A DNA stretch of 8,757 nt from Chloroflexota bacterium. Lineage in GTDB: Bacteria > Chloroflexota > Limnocylindria > Limnocylindrales > CSP1-4. The translations under genes were made by a program, and so were the position numbers. The stretch spans positions 1 to 8,757 of the forward strand of contig JAKAMV010000371.1 in assembly GCA_021812735.1 (NCBI GenBank), given 5' to 3'. Shown piece by piece: positions 1 through 5,756 of this stretch; position 1 is the stretch's first letter; every line of letters begins with the position of its first letter. Below the pieces are notes generated by a model that did no database searches, was not told the DNA's origin, and saw nothing but the letters and a program-made list of their open reading frames with translations.

Positions 1-110
1 GGCACGATGCCGCGATAGGCCGCCTGCCAGGCGAGCGTGTGCATCACGGCGAGGGCCATGGCGTCCGCTGGCGCCGCGCGCCGGATCCGCCACGCTGTCG
101 TCTCGGTCAT
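1..110 (-). CDS. GNAT family N-acetyltransferase, N-terminal fragment (runs off the window)
   Basis: The 36 codons present start at an ATG (108-110, minus) and continue past base 1 without a stop. They read MTETTAWRIRRAAPADA, then a helix ending in HTLAWQAAYRGIV. An 'IRRAAPAD' first strand followed by a helix with 'W..AYRGIV' is the usual beginning of GNAT acetyltransferases, which move an acetyl group from acetyl-CoA to an amine. The acetyl-CoA loop (Q/RxxGxG/A) is outside the window, so substrate and completeness cannot be judged. No Shine-Dalgarno sequence is visible upstream of the ATG; translation may be leaderless or the start may differ. The gene follows the 75-aa ORF on the same strand with a 124-nt gap. 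The family call is good; any finer function is unknown. Confidence 0.75.
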   Translation of the reverse strand, partial: MTETTAWRIRRAAPADAMALAVMHTLAWQAAYRGIV

Positions 111-234
111 GGGCCCGATTGTTGCAGGGCCGGAGCCGGCCGGCGGGATGAGCGTGCCGGCCCGGCCGCGGCGTCGACGGTGCCCTCGCTGCGGCCCGCC
201 TCGCCGTAGCGTGACCGCCTGGGACCGCCTGTGG

Positions 235-462
235 TCAGAAGAGCCCGCCGCCGGGCGGCAGGACGACGTGGTGGTCGCGCTGTTTGCCGGCGCTGCGGTG
301 CTCGCAACGGGCCTCGAGGTCCCAGCCGATGCGGTCGAGCTCCTCGGCCCGACGACGTTCGCTGCGCGCCAGGATCCAGGTCGACAACCGCTCGACAAGC
401 CCTCGATGCGGTGCCCTCGGAATGCTGCGGACGCGCGCGGGTGATGCGGACATTTCAACCAT
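235..462 (-). CDS. Uncharacterised Arg-rich small protein (75 aa), divergent from the MarR gene
   Basis: I do not recognise this protein. The ATG at 460-462 (minus) has a good Shine-Dalgarno, GGAGGG at 470-475, with an 8-nt spacer, and further upstream a TTGACA/TAGGAT promoter (535-563), so it is likely a real gene. The middle (residues about 20-60) is a predicted amphipathic, very charged helix containing RLSTWILARSERRR and ELDRIGWDLEARC, loosely reminiscent of small Arg-rich DUF1127-like proteins, though I see no firm match. The tail is HH followed by PPGGG. There is no signal peptide or membrane segment. The gene shares its control region with the MarR gene, and the operator at 514-527 lies over its predicted transcription start, so it is probably a MarR target. 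The start and existence of the gene are fairly secure; its function is unknown. Confidence 0.6.
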   Translation of the reverse strand: MVEMSASPARVRSIPRAPHRGLVERLSTWILARSERRRAEELDRIGWDLEARCEHRSAGKQRDHHVVLPPGGGLF

Positions 463-513
463 CTCCGGTCCCTCCGACGCCCCGTCCGGCGTGCGGGTTC
501 TCGAGGTGAAGAC

Positions 514-527
514 TCTTGATATCGAAC
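514..527. promoter_or_regulatory. Putative MarR operator O1 (degenerate)
   Basis: TCTTGATATCGAAC shares the left half TCTTGA(Y)RTC with the other two sites; the right half is degenerate. It covers roughly +1 to +14 of the predicted minus-strand transcript for the 75-aa gene, where a bound repressor would block initiation. Binding is inferred, not shown. Confidence 0.45.
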
Positions 528-534
528 GATGAAC

Positions 535-563
535 ATCCTAGCCCGCTGATCTCTTGATGTCAA
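535..563 (-). promoter_or_regulatory. Promoter of the 75-aa gene (minus strand)
   Basis: On the minus strand, TTGACA (563 to 558) and TAGGAT (540 to 535) are separated by exactly 17 nt. This is a consensus -35 box and a typical actinobacterial -10 box. The predicted start of transcription is near 528, giving a leader of about 65 nt before the ATG at 462. The -35 box lies inside operator O2. Confidence 0.6.
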
Positions 564-565
564 GA
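552..565. promoter_or_regulatory. Putative MarR operator O2 (perfect inverted repeat)
   Basis: TCTTGA-TG-TCAAGA is a perfect 6-bp-arm inverted repeat with a 2-nt centre, the size and symmetry expected for a MarR dimer. It contains the -35 box of the divergent minus-strand promoter and lies about 20 nt upstream of the MarR gene's own -35 box. Confidence 0.65.
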
Positions 566-581
566 AGGTCCATACAAAGAA

Positions 582-612
582 TCTTGACATCGCACGTTAG
601 CGGTCGGATACT
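582..612 (+). promoter_or_regulatory. Promoter of the MarR gene with operator half-site O3; predicts a leaderless mRNA
   Basis: TTGACA (584-589), a 17-nt spacer and GATACT (607-612) form a good sigma-70-type promoter. The -35 box is embedded in TCTTGACATC (582-591), identical over 10 nt to the reverse complement of O2, so autorepression is likely. Counting about 7 nt beyond the -10 box puts transcription start at or next to the A of the ATG at 619. No Shine-Dalgarno is present, so the mRNA is probably leaderless. Confidence 0.6.
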
Positions 613-618
613 CCAGGC

Positions 619-1167
619 ATGGACACAGCGCACGAGGAACTCGACAGGATTGACGCCTCGCTCGCGGAGTGGGCGCGCGAGATCCCCGACCTCGACCCGC
701 TCACGGAGGGGATCGTCGAGCGCATCCATATGCTCGCCAAGGCATTCGACCAGTCACTCGAGGAGACCCTCGTCGAGCACAGCCTGGACCACCGCTCGTA
801 TCACCTGCTCGGCAAGTTGCGCCGGCGCGGCGCGCCCTACCAGCGGACGCCTGGGCAACTGGCAGCCGACATGCACCTCTCGAGCGGCGCGATGACGAAC
901 CGGCTCGACCGCATGGAGCGCGCCGGCCTGATCCGCCGCCTGCCCGACCCCGCCGACCGGCGGGGGATCCTCGTCGAGCCGACGGACCTCGGTCACGCCA
1001 TGTGGGACCGAACGACAGGCACCCAGGCCCGCCGCGAGGCGATGTTCGCGGCGGTCCTCGACCCGGCGGAGCGCGAGGAGCTCCACCGCCTGCTGCGCCG
1101 CCTCATGCGCGCCTTCCCAGGCAGGCTCAAGGGCCACCACGCCGAGCACGAGGAGCCGCACGCCTAG
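619..1167 (+). CDS. MarR family winged-helix transcriptional regulator
   Basis: The protein has 182 aa. Residues about 25-55 form the N-terminal dimerisation helix (EGIVERIHMLAKAFDQSLEE). Residues about 58-130 form the winged helix: HLLGKLRRRGAPYQRTPGQL, the recognition helix LSSGAMTNRLDRMERAGLI, and the wing DPADRRGILVEPTDLG with the family's D.R pattern. The rest is a C-terminal helical dimerisation segment ending in a His/Glu-rich tail (GHHAEHEEPHA). MarR proteins are dimeric repressors released by phenolic or electrophilic ligands or by thiol oxidation. This protein has no cysteine, so ligand binding rather than thiol oxidation is more likely. It very probably represses itself and the divergent 75-aa gene through the TCTTGA/TCAAGA sites. 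The start is the first ATG after the promoter and appears leaderless. The ligand is unknown. Confidence 0.92.
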   Translation: MDTAHEELDRIDASLAEWAREIPDLDPLTEGIVERIHMLAKAFDQSLEETLVEHSLDHRSYHLLGKLRRRGAPYQRTPGQLAADMHLSSGAMTNRLDRMERAGLIRRLPDPADRRGILVEPTDLGHAMWDRTTGTQARREAMFAAVLDPAEREELHRLLRRLMRAFPGRLKGHHAEHEEPHA

Positions 1168-1225
1168 GCGTGCGGGACCCGAGGCTGGCCTGAGGGACGG
1201 CGACCGGGCATGGCTGTCAGCGCGA

Positions 1226-1254
1226 GCCGATCAGCCGCCCGCCGGCCGATCGGC
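1226..1254. terminator. Hairpin between convergent MarR and VOC genes
   Basis: GCCGATCAGC (1226-1235) pairs with GCCGATCGGC (1245-1254) with one A:C mismatch, which becomes a U:G wobble on the minus strand. Two further inner pairs leave a 5-nt loop. It sits about 60 nt past the MarR stop in a tail-to-tail spacer, a natural place for a terminator. There is no U-tract, as is common at high GC. Confidence 0.4.
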
Positions 1255-1310
1255 CCGCGCCAGGCGTCAGGACGGGCCTGTGTGAGCGAGCACGAAACGT
1301 GCAGCGGGAT

Positions 1311-1338
1311 CGCCGGGAGCGGTCGAGCCGCTCCGGCG
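1311..1338. terminator. Strong GC hairpin just downstream of the VOC gene
   Basis: CGCC, a bulged G (1315) and GGAGCGG pair with CCGCTCCGGCG around the loop TCGAG (1323-1327), giving 11 base pairs. The hairpin ends 16 nt beyond the VOC stop codon (minus strand), so it most likely terminates the AraC-VOC transcript. No U-tract follows. Confidence 0.5.
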
Positions 1339-1354
1339 CGAGCCTGTGGGCGAC

Positions 1355-1759
1355 CTACCCCTGCTGGAGGATCCGGATGGCGTTGCCGAACGGGTCGCGG
1401 AGGCCCATGTCGATGCCGTAGAAGTTCTCGGTGGGCTCCTGGGTGAAGTCGGTCACGCCGCGCGCCTTGAGGGTATCGTAGAGGCCCCGCACGTCGTCGG
1501 CATTGAAGACGAGGCTGCTGAGAGCGCCCTTCGAGATGAGCTCGCGGAGCTGGGCCGCGGTGGCGTCGTCGTGCTGCGGCGGGCCTGGCACCTCGAGCAG
1601 GATCTCGGTGGGGGAGCCGGGCACGCGCACGGTCAGCCAGCGGTACGAGCCCTGGCGCACGTCGGCCCCCTTCTCCAGGCCGAGCTTGTTGACGTAGAAG
1701 TCGAGCGCCTCGTCCTTGTCGAGGACGAAGATCGGGGCGACGTTGAGCTTGGTGATCAT
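1355..1759 (-). CDS. VOC family (glyoxalase/bleomycin-resistance fold) protein
   Basis: The protein has 134 aa, a normal length for a single-chain, two-module VOC protein. The first βαβββ module covers residues about 5-58 (APIFVLDKDEALDFYVNKLGLE, then a strand ending EILLEV). The second covers about 80-132 (SLVFNADDVRGLYDTLKARGV and the signature GLRDPFGNAIRILQ). Glu53 in the first module and residues around the DPFGN strand are where metal ligands usually lie, but metal dependence and substrate cannot be deduced. Family members include glyoxalase I, extradiol dioxygenases and antibiotic-binding proteins. The ATG at 1759 (minus) has AAGGAG at 1767-1772 with a 7-nt spacer. It lies 36 nt after the AraC-type gene on the same strand and is probably co-transcribed with it. 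Confidence 0.9.
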   Translation of the reverse strand: MITKLNVAPIFVLDKDEALDFYVNKLGLEKGADVRQGSYRWLTVRVPGSPTEILLEVPGPPQHDDATAAQLRELISKGALSSLVFNADDVRGLYDTLKARGVTDFTQEPTENFYGIDMGLRDPFGNAIRILQQG

Positions 1760-1795
1760 GGGCCTTCTCCTTGTGGCGATGCCGGGGGCCCAAGA

Positions 1796-2251
1796 CTAGG
1801 GAGCGGCCTCGGTCCTGGCTTCTCCGAAACTGCTCGATCGCCGGGCTGATGCACCGGCCGCGATCCGCGGCCGAGCCGCCGCCATCTGGAAGCAGTGCGG
1901 CGCGTCGATCGGGTCGTGGCCGTCGCGGTACGCAGACGGCGTCTCGCCGACGATCTCGCGGAAGGTGCGACTGAAAGTCCCGAGACTGCCGAACCCCACG
2001 TCGAGGCAGACGTCAGTGATGCTCCGGTCGGTCTCGCGCAGCAGGAACATCGCCCGCTCGACCCGCCGCCGCTGCAGGTAGCGGTGCGGTGTCTCGCCGA
2101 AGCAGGCCCGGTAGCTGCGGATGAAATGGGCGTCCGACAGGCAGGCCACCGCGGCTACGGCGCGGATGTCGAGCGGCTCGGCGTAGGCGCGGTCCATCGC
2201 GTCGCGGGCGCGCAGCAGGCGGCGGTTCAGGTCCTCGACCTCTCGAGTCAC
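1796..2251 (-). CDS. AraC family transcriptional regulator (DNA-binding domain only)
   Basis: The protein has 151 aa and is almost only the AraC-type double helix-turn-helix (residues about 7-110). The first HTH contains DIRAVAAVACLSDAHFIRSY, followed by GETPHRYLQRRRVERAMFLL. The second HTH contains SITDVCLDVGFGSLGTFSRT, then FREIVGETPSAYR, the family signature. No N-terminal sensor domain is present; after residue 115 there is only an Ala/Arg-rich tail. Such short AraC proteins often sit directly upstream of a VOC gene in actinobacteria, as here, and probably regulate it. The start is a GTG (2249-2251, minus) with no Shine-Dalgarno; a weak -10-like TAGCGT 6 nt upstream of the GTG would fit a leaderless mRNA but has no convincing -35 box. 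Inducer unknown. Confidence 0.88.
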   Translation of the reverse strand: MTREVEDLNRRLLRARDAMDRAYAEPLDIRAVAAVACLSDAHFIRSYRACFGETPHRYLQRRRVERAMFLLRETDRSITDVCLDVGFGSLGTFSRTFREIVGETPSAYRDGHDPIDAPHCFQMAAARPRIAAGASARRSSSFGEARTEAAP

Positions 2252-2310
2252 GCGGCAACGCTACTCGATCCCGCTCTGCTCGGCAGACGGCCTCGCCAAC
2301 GTGCGTGCGT

Positions 2311-2353
2311 CGTTGCAGCCTGGCGCGACGCGGCGACGCGCCGACGCGCAACG
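2311..2353. terminator. Two-tier hairpin downstream of the DUF1028 gene
   Basis: The outer stem CGTTGC (2311-2316)/GCAACG (2348-2353) and the inner stem GGCGCG (2322-2327)/CGCGCC (2337-2342) are separated by symmetrical 5-nt internal loops. It lies 10 nt beyond the DUF1028 stop (minus strand) and upstream of the AraC start, so it could terminate DUF1028 transcription. It has no U-tract. Confidence 0.35.
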
Positions 2354-2362
2354 CGGCTGGCG

Positions 2363-3334
2363 TCAGCCCCCGGTGTCCGGCGGGTCCTTCGACGCCGCGG
2401 TGCGCAGGCACTCGAGCACTCGCGGGTCGATCCAGCCCGCCGCCGCCGTCCGCTCCTCGAGGTTCTCCACGCTCATCCAGGCCAGCAGGCGCTCCTGCCA
2501 GGCCGCGTCCCAGCCCTCGGGAAGGCTCCGCGGCTCGCCGACGCTCGGGCGCTCCTCGTCGTCGGCATGCGCCCCGGCCTCCTCGGGCCACATCGGCGCG
2601 TACACCGGTTCGCCAACCGCTGTCGGGTCCCAGCCGAGGCGCCGGAGGTGGTCGCGCAGCTCCGCGGCCAGGTTCGCGTCAAGGGCGATCAGCTCTCGAG
2701 CGGCGGGCCGCTCGAGGTACAGGTGGGTGAGGTCCAGCAGCCGGCCGAGCTCGCCGATCGGGTCCTCGTGGTCGTCCACGCGCAGGTCGATCCAGCGGTC
2801 GTTGCCGCCGCCGTACCCGCCGCGGTCGCGCACGATAAGCAGGGCCGCCGACTGGCGCCCGCGCCGATCGCCGCCCTGCGCGTCCGCCGCGGCGAGACAC
2901 GCCACGAGGAGCTCGGGGAAGGGGAGGCCGCCGGTCGCGAAGGTGTCCGCGAGGGCATCGACCACGCCAGCACCGGCGAGGATGTTGCCCTGCGCCGCGT
3001 AGTTGGGCCCCGTTCGCCCGCCGGCCCAGGCGAAGCACGAGCGCCCGGTGTACGTCGCGGAGCCCCCGCTCGCGTCCACGATCCCCAGTTGGCGCTGCCC
3101 CGGCAGGGCATCCGCTGCCGTGAGGCGCGCCGCGGTCGTCTCGGCGTCGGCCCCGCCGGCGAGGAGTCCCAGGCCGTCCGGGCCGTAGGCGACGTTTGCG
3201 AACGACTGGGTGGCGATGGCGCCCACGCCGGCGCGCGCCCACGGCACGACGGCCCCGACCGCGAGGAATCGGGACTGGACCGCGACGCCCAAGTCGCCGG
3301 TCGCCGGGTCACGGGCGACGATCGAGTAGGTCAC
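2363..3334 (-). CDS. DUF1028 domain-containing protein (Ntn-hydrolase-like) with C-terminal peptidoglycan-binding-like domain
   Basis: The protein has 323 aa. Residues 1-200 match the DUF1028 pattern closely: TYSIVARDPATGDLGVAVQSRF, then VGAVVPWARAGVGAIATQSFAN, YGPDGL, RQLGIVDASG, AAQGNIL, GDRRGRQSAALL and DLRVDDHEDPI. The family is placed with Ntn hydrolases, where a residue exposed by removal of the initiator Met would be the nucleophile; Thr2 is the candidate here (inference). Residues about 205-312 resemble the peptidoglycan-binding-like C-terminal domain found in part of the family, ending WMSVENLEERTAAAG and WIDPRVLECLR. Between them residues 250-270 are an acidic linker. There is no signal peptide, so the protein looks cytoplasmic. 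The GTG start (3332-3334, minus) has GAGGAG at 3340-3345 with a 5-nt spacer. The biochemical reaction is not established as far as I know. Confidence 0.9.
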   Translation of the reverse strand: MTYSIVARDPATGDLGVAVQSRFLAVGAVVPWARAGVGAIATQSFANVAYGPDGLGLLAGGADAETTAARLTAADALPGQRQLGIVDASGGSATYTGRSCFAWAGGRTGPNYAAQGNILAGAGVVDALADTFATGGLPFPELLVACLAAADAQGGDRRGRQSAALLIVRDRGGYGGGNDRWIDLRVDDHEDPIGELGRLLDLTHLYLERPAARELIALDANLAAELRDHLRRLGWDPTAVGEPVYAPMWPEEAGAHADDEERPSVGEPRSLPEGWDAAWQERLLAWMSVENLEERTAAAGWIDPRVLECLRTAASKDPPDTGG

Positions 3335-3761
3335 GGCGGCTCCTCATCTCGCGTGCCTTGGCTGCCCGGGGCTGCCCGCCCCGTGGTGGTGCTCGCTCAA
3401 TCATCGAGCATCGGTTGGCGGGCGCGCATGGCAGCGCGCCGCCTGGGCTGCCGGACCGTATTGGCGCTGAGTCGCCACAGACTCGCCGCGGCGAGATCCG
3501 AGCAGGGCCCCCCGTCCCCCCACGCCGTCTGGGCCGGCGGCCACGCACGCGGCGAGGCGCGGCGAGTCTGACGTGACTCGCGGGCGCCGCCCCCGCGGCC
3601 CGGTGGCGTCCGCGGTCCCGACCCGGCCGCGCAGTTGCAACCCCTCTGCAAGCCCGCCTCGCCTGCCGTTGTGAACCCCGACCCCGGCCAAGGTGCCCAA
3701 TAGACAGGCCCCAAGAGAACCCATCGCCCCGCCGTGCGCAGGGCCGACAGGAGGTGCCGAG
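3335..3761. other. 427-nt divergent intergenic region without a gene
   Basis: This is the shared upstream region of DUF1028 (minus) and the DJ-1/PfpI gene (plus). I find no convincing gene; frames open here lack start signals and coding bias. It holds a perfect 14-bp palindrome CTCGCCGCGGCGAG (3482-3495) and the inverted repeat at 3562-3581, both possible regulator sites. No clear -35/-10 pair is visible for either gene. Confidence 0.5.
3562..3581. promoter_or_regulatory. Inverted repeat, possible operator
   Basis: GCGAGTC-TGACGT-GACTCGC has perfect 7-bp arms around a 6-nt centre. It lies between divergent genes, about 180 nt upstream of the DJ-1/PfpI start and about 230 nt upstream of DUF1028. 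The regulator is unknown, and the repeat may be no more than a GC-rich dyad. Confidence 0.3.
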
Positions 3762-4343
3762 ATGGCCAACGAGCTAATGGGCAAGCGCATCGCCTTCCTC
3801 GCGACCGACGGCGTGGAGCAGGTTGAACTCCAGAAACCCTGGGATGCAGCCAAGAACGCCGGCGCGACGGTCGAGCTGGTGTCGATCAAGCCGGGCGCCA
3901 TCCAGGGTGTGAACGGCATGGACAAGGCCGAGACGTTCCCGGTCACGGACACCGTCGAGACCGCGAGGGCCGACGACTTCGACGCGCTCGTGCTCCCGGG
4001 CGGCGTCGCCAACCCCGACAGGCTCCGCATGAACCGGGCGGCGGTGGCGTTCGCGAAGGCGTTCTTCGAGGCCGGCAAGCCGGTCGCGGCGATCTGCCAC
4101 GGTCCGTGGATGCTGGTTGAGGCGGACGTGCTGCGGGGCCGAACCCTCACGTCGTGGCCGAGCCTCGAGACCGACATCCGCAACGCCGGCGGCAACTGGC
4201 TCGACGAGGCGGTCCACGTGGACCGCGGGCTGGTCACCAGCCGCAAGCCGTCCGATCTGCCGCTGTTCTGCGCCAAGATGGTCGAGGAGTTCGCGGAGGG
4301 CGTGCACCCCGAGCAGCGCCAGGCGACATCGGCCATCCGCTGA
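3762..4343 (+). CDS. DJ-1/PfpI family protein (type 1 glutamine amidotransferase-like)
   Basis: The protein has 193 aa, a normal length for PfpI/YraA/Hsp31-like proteins. The β1 strand RIAFLATDGVEQVELQKPWD carries the conserved acidic residue (Glu22 by alignment). LVLPGGVANPDRLR is the loop after the third strand. AAICHGPWMLVEA contains the nucleophile elbow with Cys112 and adjacent His113. RTLTSWPSLETDIRNAGGNW and GLVTSRKPSDLP complete the fold. Members act as cysteine-dependent proteases, chaperones or glyoxalase III/deglycases; which applies cannot be decided here. The ATG at 3762 has AGGAGGT (3749-3755) 6 nt upstream and is preferred over an in-frame ATG at 3693, whose extension (MPNRQAPREPIAPP...) is not family-like. 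It is followed tail-to-tail by the MFS relic. Confidence 0.93.
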   Translation: MANELMGKRIAFLATDGVEQVELQKPWDAAKNAGATVELVSIKPGAIQGVNGMDKAETFPVTDTVETARADDFDALVLPGGVANPDRLRMNRAAVAFAKAFFEAGKPVAAICHGPWMLVEADVLRGRTLTSWPSLETDIRNAGGNWLDEAVHVDRGLVTSRKPSDLPLFCAKMVEEFAEGVHPEQRQATSAIR

Positions 4344-4373
4344 GCGTGCCCCACCGCCTCGGGATCCCCGTCC

Positions 4374-4588
4374 GTCAGGTGGCACGATCCGAGGCCCGCG
4401 CCTCGTCGCCAGCCGCCGGCGCGCGTGGAGAAGAGCATGAGCAGCAGGCCGGCGGGCAGCGAGCCGAGCGCGGCCGACATGGGCGAGTACCCGAGGACGC
4501 CCTGCAGGACCAACGCTCCTGCTCGCCGCACGTGGTGCCGAACGCCAGCCCGCCCACGCGGACCGCGATAACCGCCGCGCCCAGCCAT
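4374..4588 (-). pseudogene. Relic of a DHA2-type MFS drug exporter (frameshifted internal fragment)
   Basis: Three adjacent minus-strand segments in three different frames line up with consecutive parts of a 14-TM MFS exporter (EmrB/QacA type). They are WLGAAVIAVRVGGLAFGTT (4587-4531), then LVLQGVLGYSP and MSAALGSLPAGLLLMLFS (4516-4412), then LATRRGPRIVPP (about 4409-4374). The middle part is the characteristic 'LxLQxVLGYSPxxAGLxxLP' loop and helix near TM8-10; the last matches the following 'LAxRxGPR' cytoplasmic loop. At least two frameshifts and loss of both ends make this a pseudogene. Oddly, the fragment's first in-frame ATG (4586-4588) has a perfect Shine-Dalgarno, GGAGGAGGT (4594-4602). 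MFS exporters often partner MarR repressors, so this may be a lost resistance gene (inference). Confidence 0.65.
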
Positions 4589-4941
4589 GTGGCACCTCCT
4601 CCCGATGGCCTGCGCAGATCGTGCCCATCCTGGCCGCGCCGGCCACCCGAGCGTCGGCCTCGCGAGGGCTTCAGCTGGACACCGCCTCCGGCTGGCGTCC
4701 GATTCCGCAGAAGCGCCGCGTCCGACGCGCTTCGTGGTTTGGGGGGCCGACGGGCTCGAATCGGAGGGCCATCGTTACGGGACCAGTGCAGGGGTTTCTC
4801 CCTGCCAGAGGTCCCGCAGCGTCCCCCAGCGACGGGCGGTCCAGCACCGGCGCTCGCGGGTGTCGCAGGACGACACTCGTCTCAGCTCGAAAGCAATGGT
4901 CCGGAGGGAACCGGACGGACGAGCTGGAAGGAAACACTCTC
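4589..4941. other. 353-nt intergenic region upstream of DoxX
   Basis: No gene is supported here: open frames continuing upstream of DoxX lack starts with ribosome-binding sites and have no recognisable protein. A small hairpin, GTCCGG (4899-4904)/CCGGAC (4911-4916) with a 6-nt loop, lies in the likely DoxX leader. The minus-strand Shine-Dalgarno of the MFS relic is at 4594-4602. I see no clear promoter. Confidence 0.5.
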
Positions 4942-5478
4942 ATGGAAGGCACGCGTCCCGCCGCCAAGGGAATCGCCGCACTGCGCATCGTGCTCGGCAG
5001 CGGCTTCCTCTTCGCCGGTCTCGAGAAACTGCTCCACTTCGACGGGAGCGCGAAGGCGTTCGACGCCAGCGGCTTCCTCAAGGGCGCCACGGCCGGCAGC
5101 CTGCCGGGATCCGCCGCGAACGCCATCGTCAATCCGACCCACGGTCTGTGGGTCTCGCTCGCAGGCAACGCCGGTCTAATGTCGGTCGTCAACACGCTCG
5201 TGGTCAGCGGCGAGATCCTCATCGGGCTGGCGCTGATCCTGGGCCTCGCCACCCGGTTTGCGGGCGTCATGGGCGGCCTCATGATGGCCTTCTTCTGGAT
5301 CGCCAACTTCAGCTTCGCCAACGGCCCGGTCAACGAGCAGTTCCTCTACGGCGTCGTCGCCCTGTTCGTCGCCTACGCGGCGGCGGGCGAGCTCTGGAGC
5401 CTGCGCTCCGTGTTGTCGCGGGTCCGGCTCGTGAGCGGCCACCCTCGCCTGGCCGCCGTCCTCGCCGTCCTCGGCTGA
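4942..5478 (+). CDS. DoxX family membrane protein
   Basis: The protein has 178 aa and four predicted membrane helices: residues about 9-28 (IAALRIVLGSGFLFAGLEKL), 80-102 (VVNTLVVSGEILIGLALIL), 104-123 (TRFAGVMGGLMMAFFWIANF) and 134-152 (FLYGVVALFVAYAAAGELW). The order RIxLGxxFLxxGxxK(L), then GExLIGLALILGLxTRxA, is the DoxX/DoxD signature. DoxD is the small subunit of an archaeal thiosulfate:quinone oxidoreductase, while bacterial DoxX proteins are linked to quinone, thiol and electrophile stress. Residues 40-75, between helices 1 and 2, form an extended loop as in the TQO small-subunit-like branch. The ATG at 4942 follows GGAAGGA (4926-4932) with a 9-nt spacer; the longer in-frame extension back to 4621 has no membrane or family features. 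The gene is monocistronic and ends at the hairpin terminator at 5504. Confidence 0.88.
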   Translation: MEGTRPAAKGIAALRIVLGSGFLFAGLEKLLHFDGSAKAFDASGFLKGATAGSLPGSAANAIVNPTHGLWVSLAGNAGLMSVVNTLVVSGEILIGLALILGLATRFAGVMGGLMMAFFWIANFSFANGPVNEQFLYGVVALFVAYAAAGELWSLRSVLSRVRLVSGHPRLAAVLAVLG

Positions 5479-5503
5479 CAGCCCTCGCCGCTCCGCTCCT
5501 CCC

Positions 5504-5535
5504 GAGAGCAGGCCGTCTCCCCGGCCTGCTCTCTT
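5504..5535 (+). terminator. Intrinsic-type terminator after DoxX
   Basis: A perfect 12-bp stem, GAGAGCAGGCCG (5504-5515)/CGGCCTGCTCTC (5522-5533), closes a 6-nt loop 25 nt beyond the DoxX stop. Only TT follows, so it is a GC-rich hairpin without a long U-tract. Confidence 0.7.
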
Positions 5536-5756
5536 CGCGTCCCCGGCGTCCCGGCGCGGCGCTCCTCGAGTCTCGCGGTGCACCAGCCGGCCCTGTCGGC
5601 GCACGGAGCGCCGCCCGGTCCGCTCCGCGCGCCGGACCAGGGGCCCGCTGTTCGCCCGGTGCCCCGGGGCAGCCCGTTTGGCAGGCGGAGCGACGGCAGG
5701 GCCGCTGCGTGCACGCCCCCGCGCTCGCCGCGCCCCCGGCGACCGCGCCCCTCGCC

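Noticed and set aside
128..141. GGCCGG-AG-CCGGCC dyad between the 75-aa gene and GNAT
   Set aside because: Short and made only of G/C around a 2-nt centre; competing pairings nearby make a specific terminator or operator call unsafe.
37..532. Several plus-strand open frames at the left end
   Set aside because: Arg/Pro/Ser-rich shadows opposite the GNAT and 75-aa genes, without ribosome-binding sites.
1895..3571. 558-codon open frame on the plus strand
   Set aside because: It is antisense to AraC and DUF1028, both clear families, and its product is a Val/Ala/Arg-rich shadow without domains.
3669..3706. TTGTGA and TAGACA as a promoter for DJ-1/PfpI
   Set aside because: The spacing is 26 nt, far from 16-18.
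3401..4588. 395-codon minus frame that starts at the good Shine-Dalgarno near 4594
   Set aside because: Only its first 60 codons resemble a protein (MFS relic); the rest is antisense to DJ-1/PfpI.
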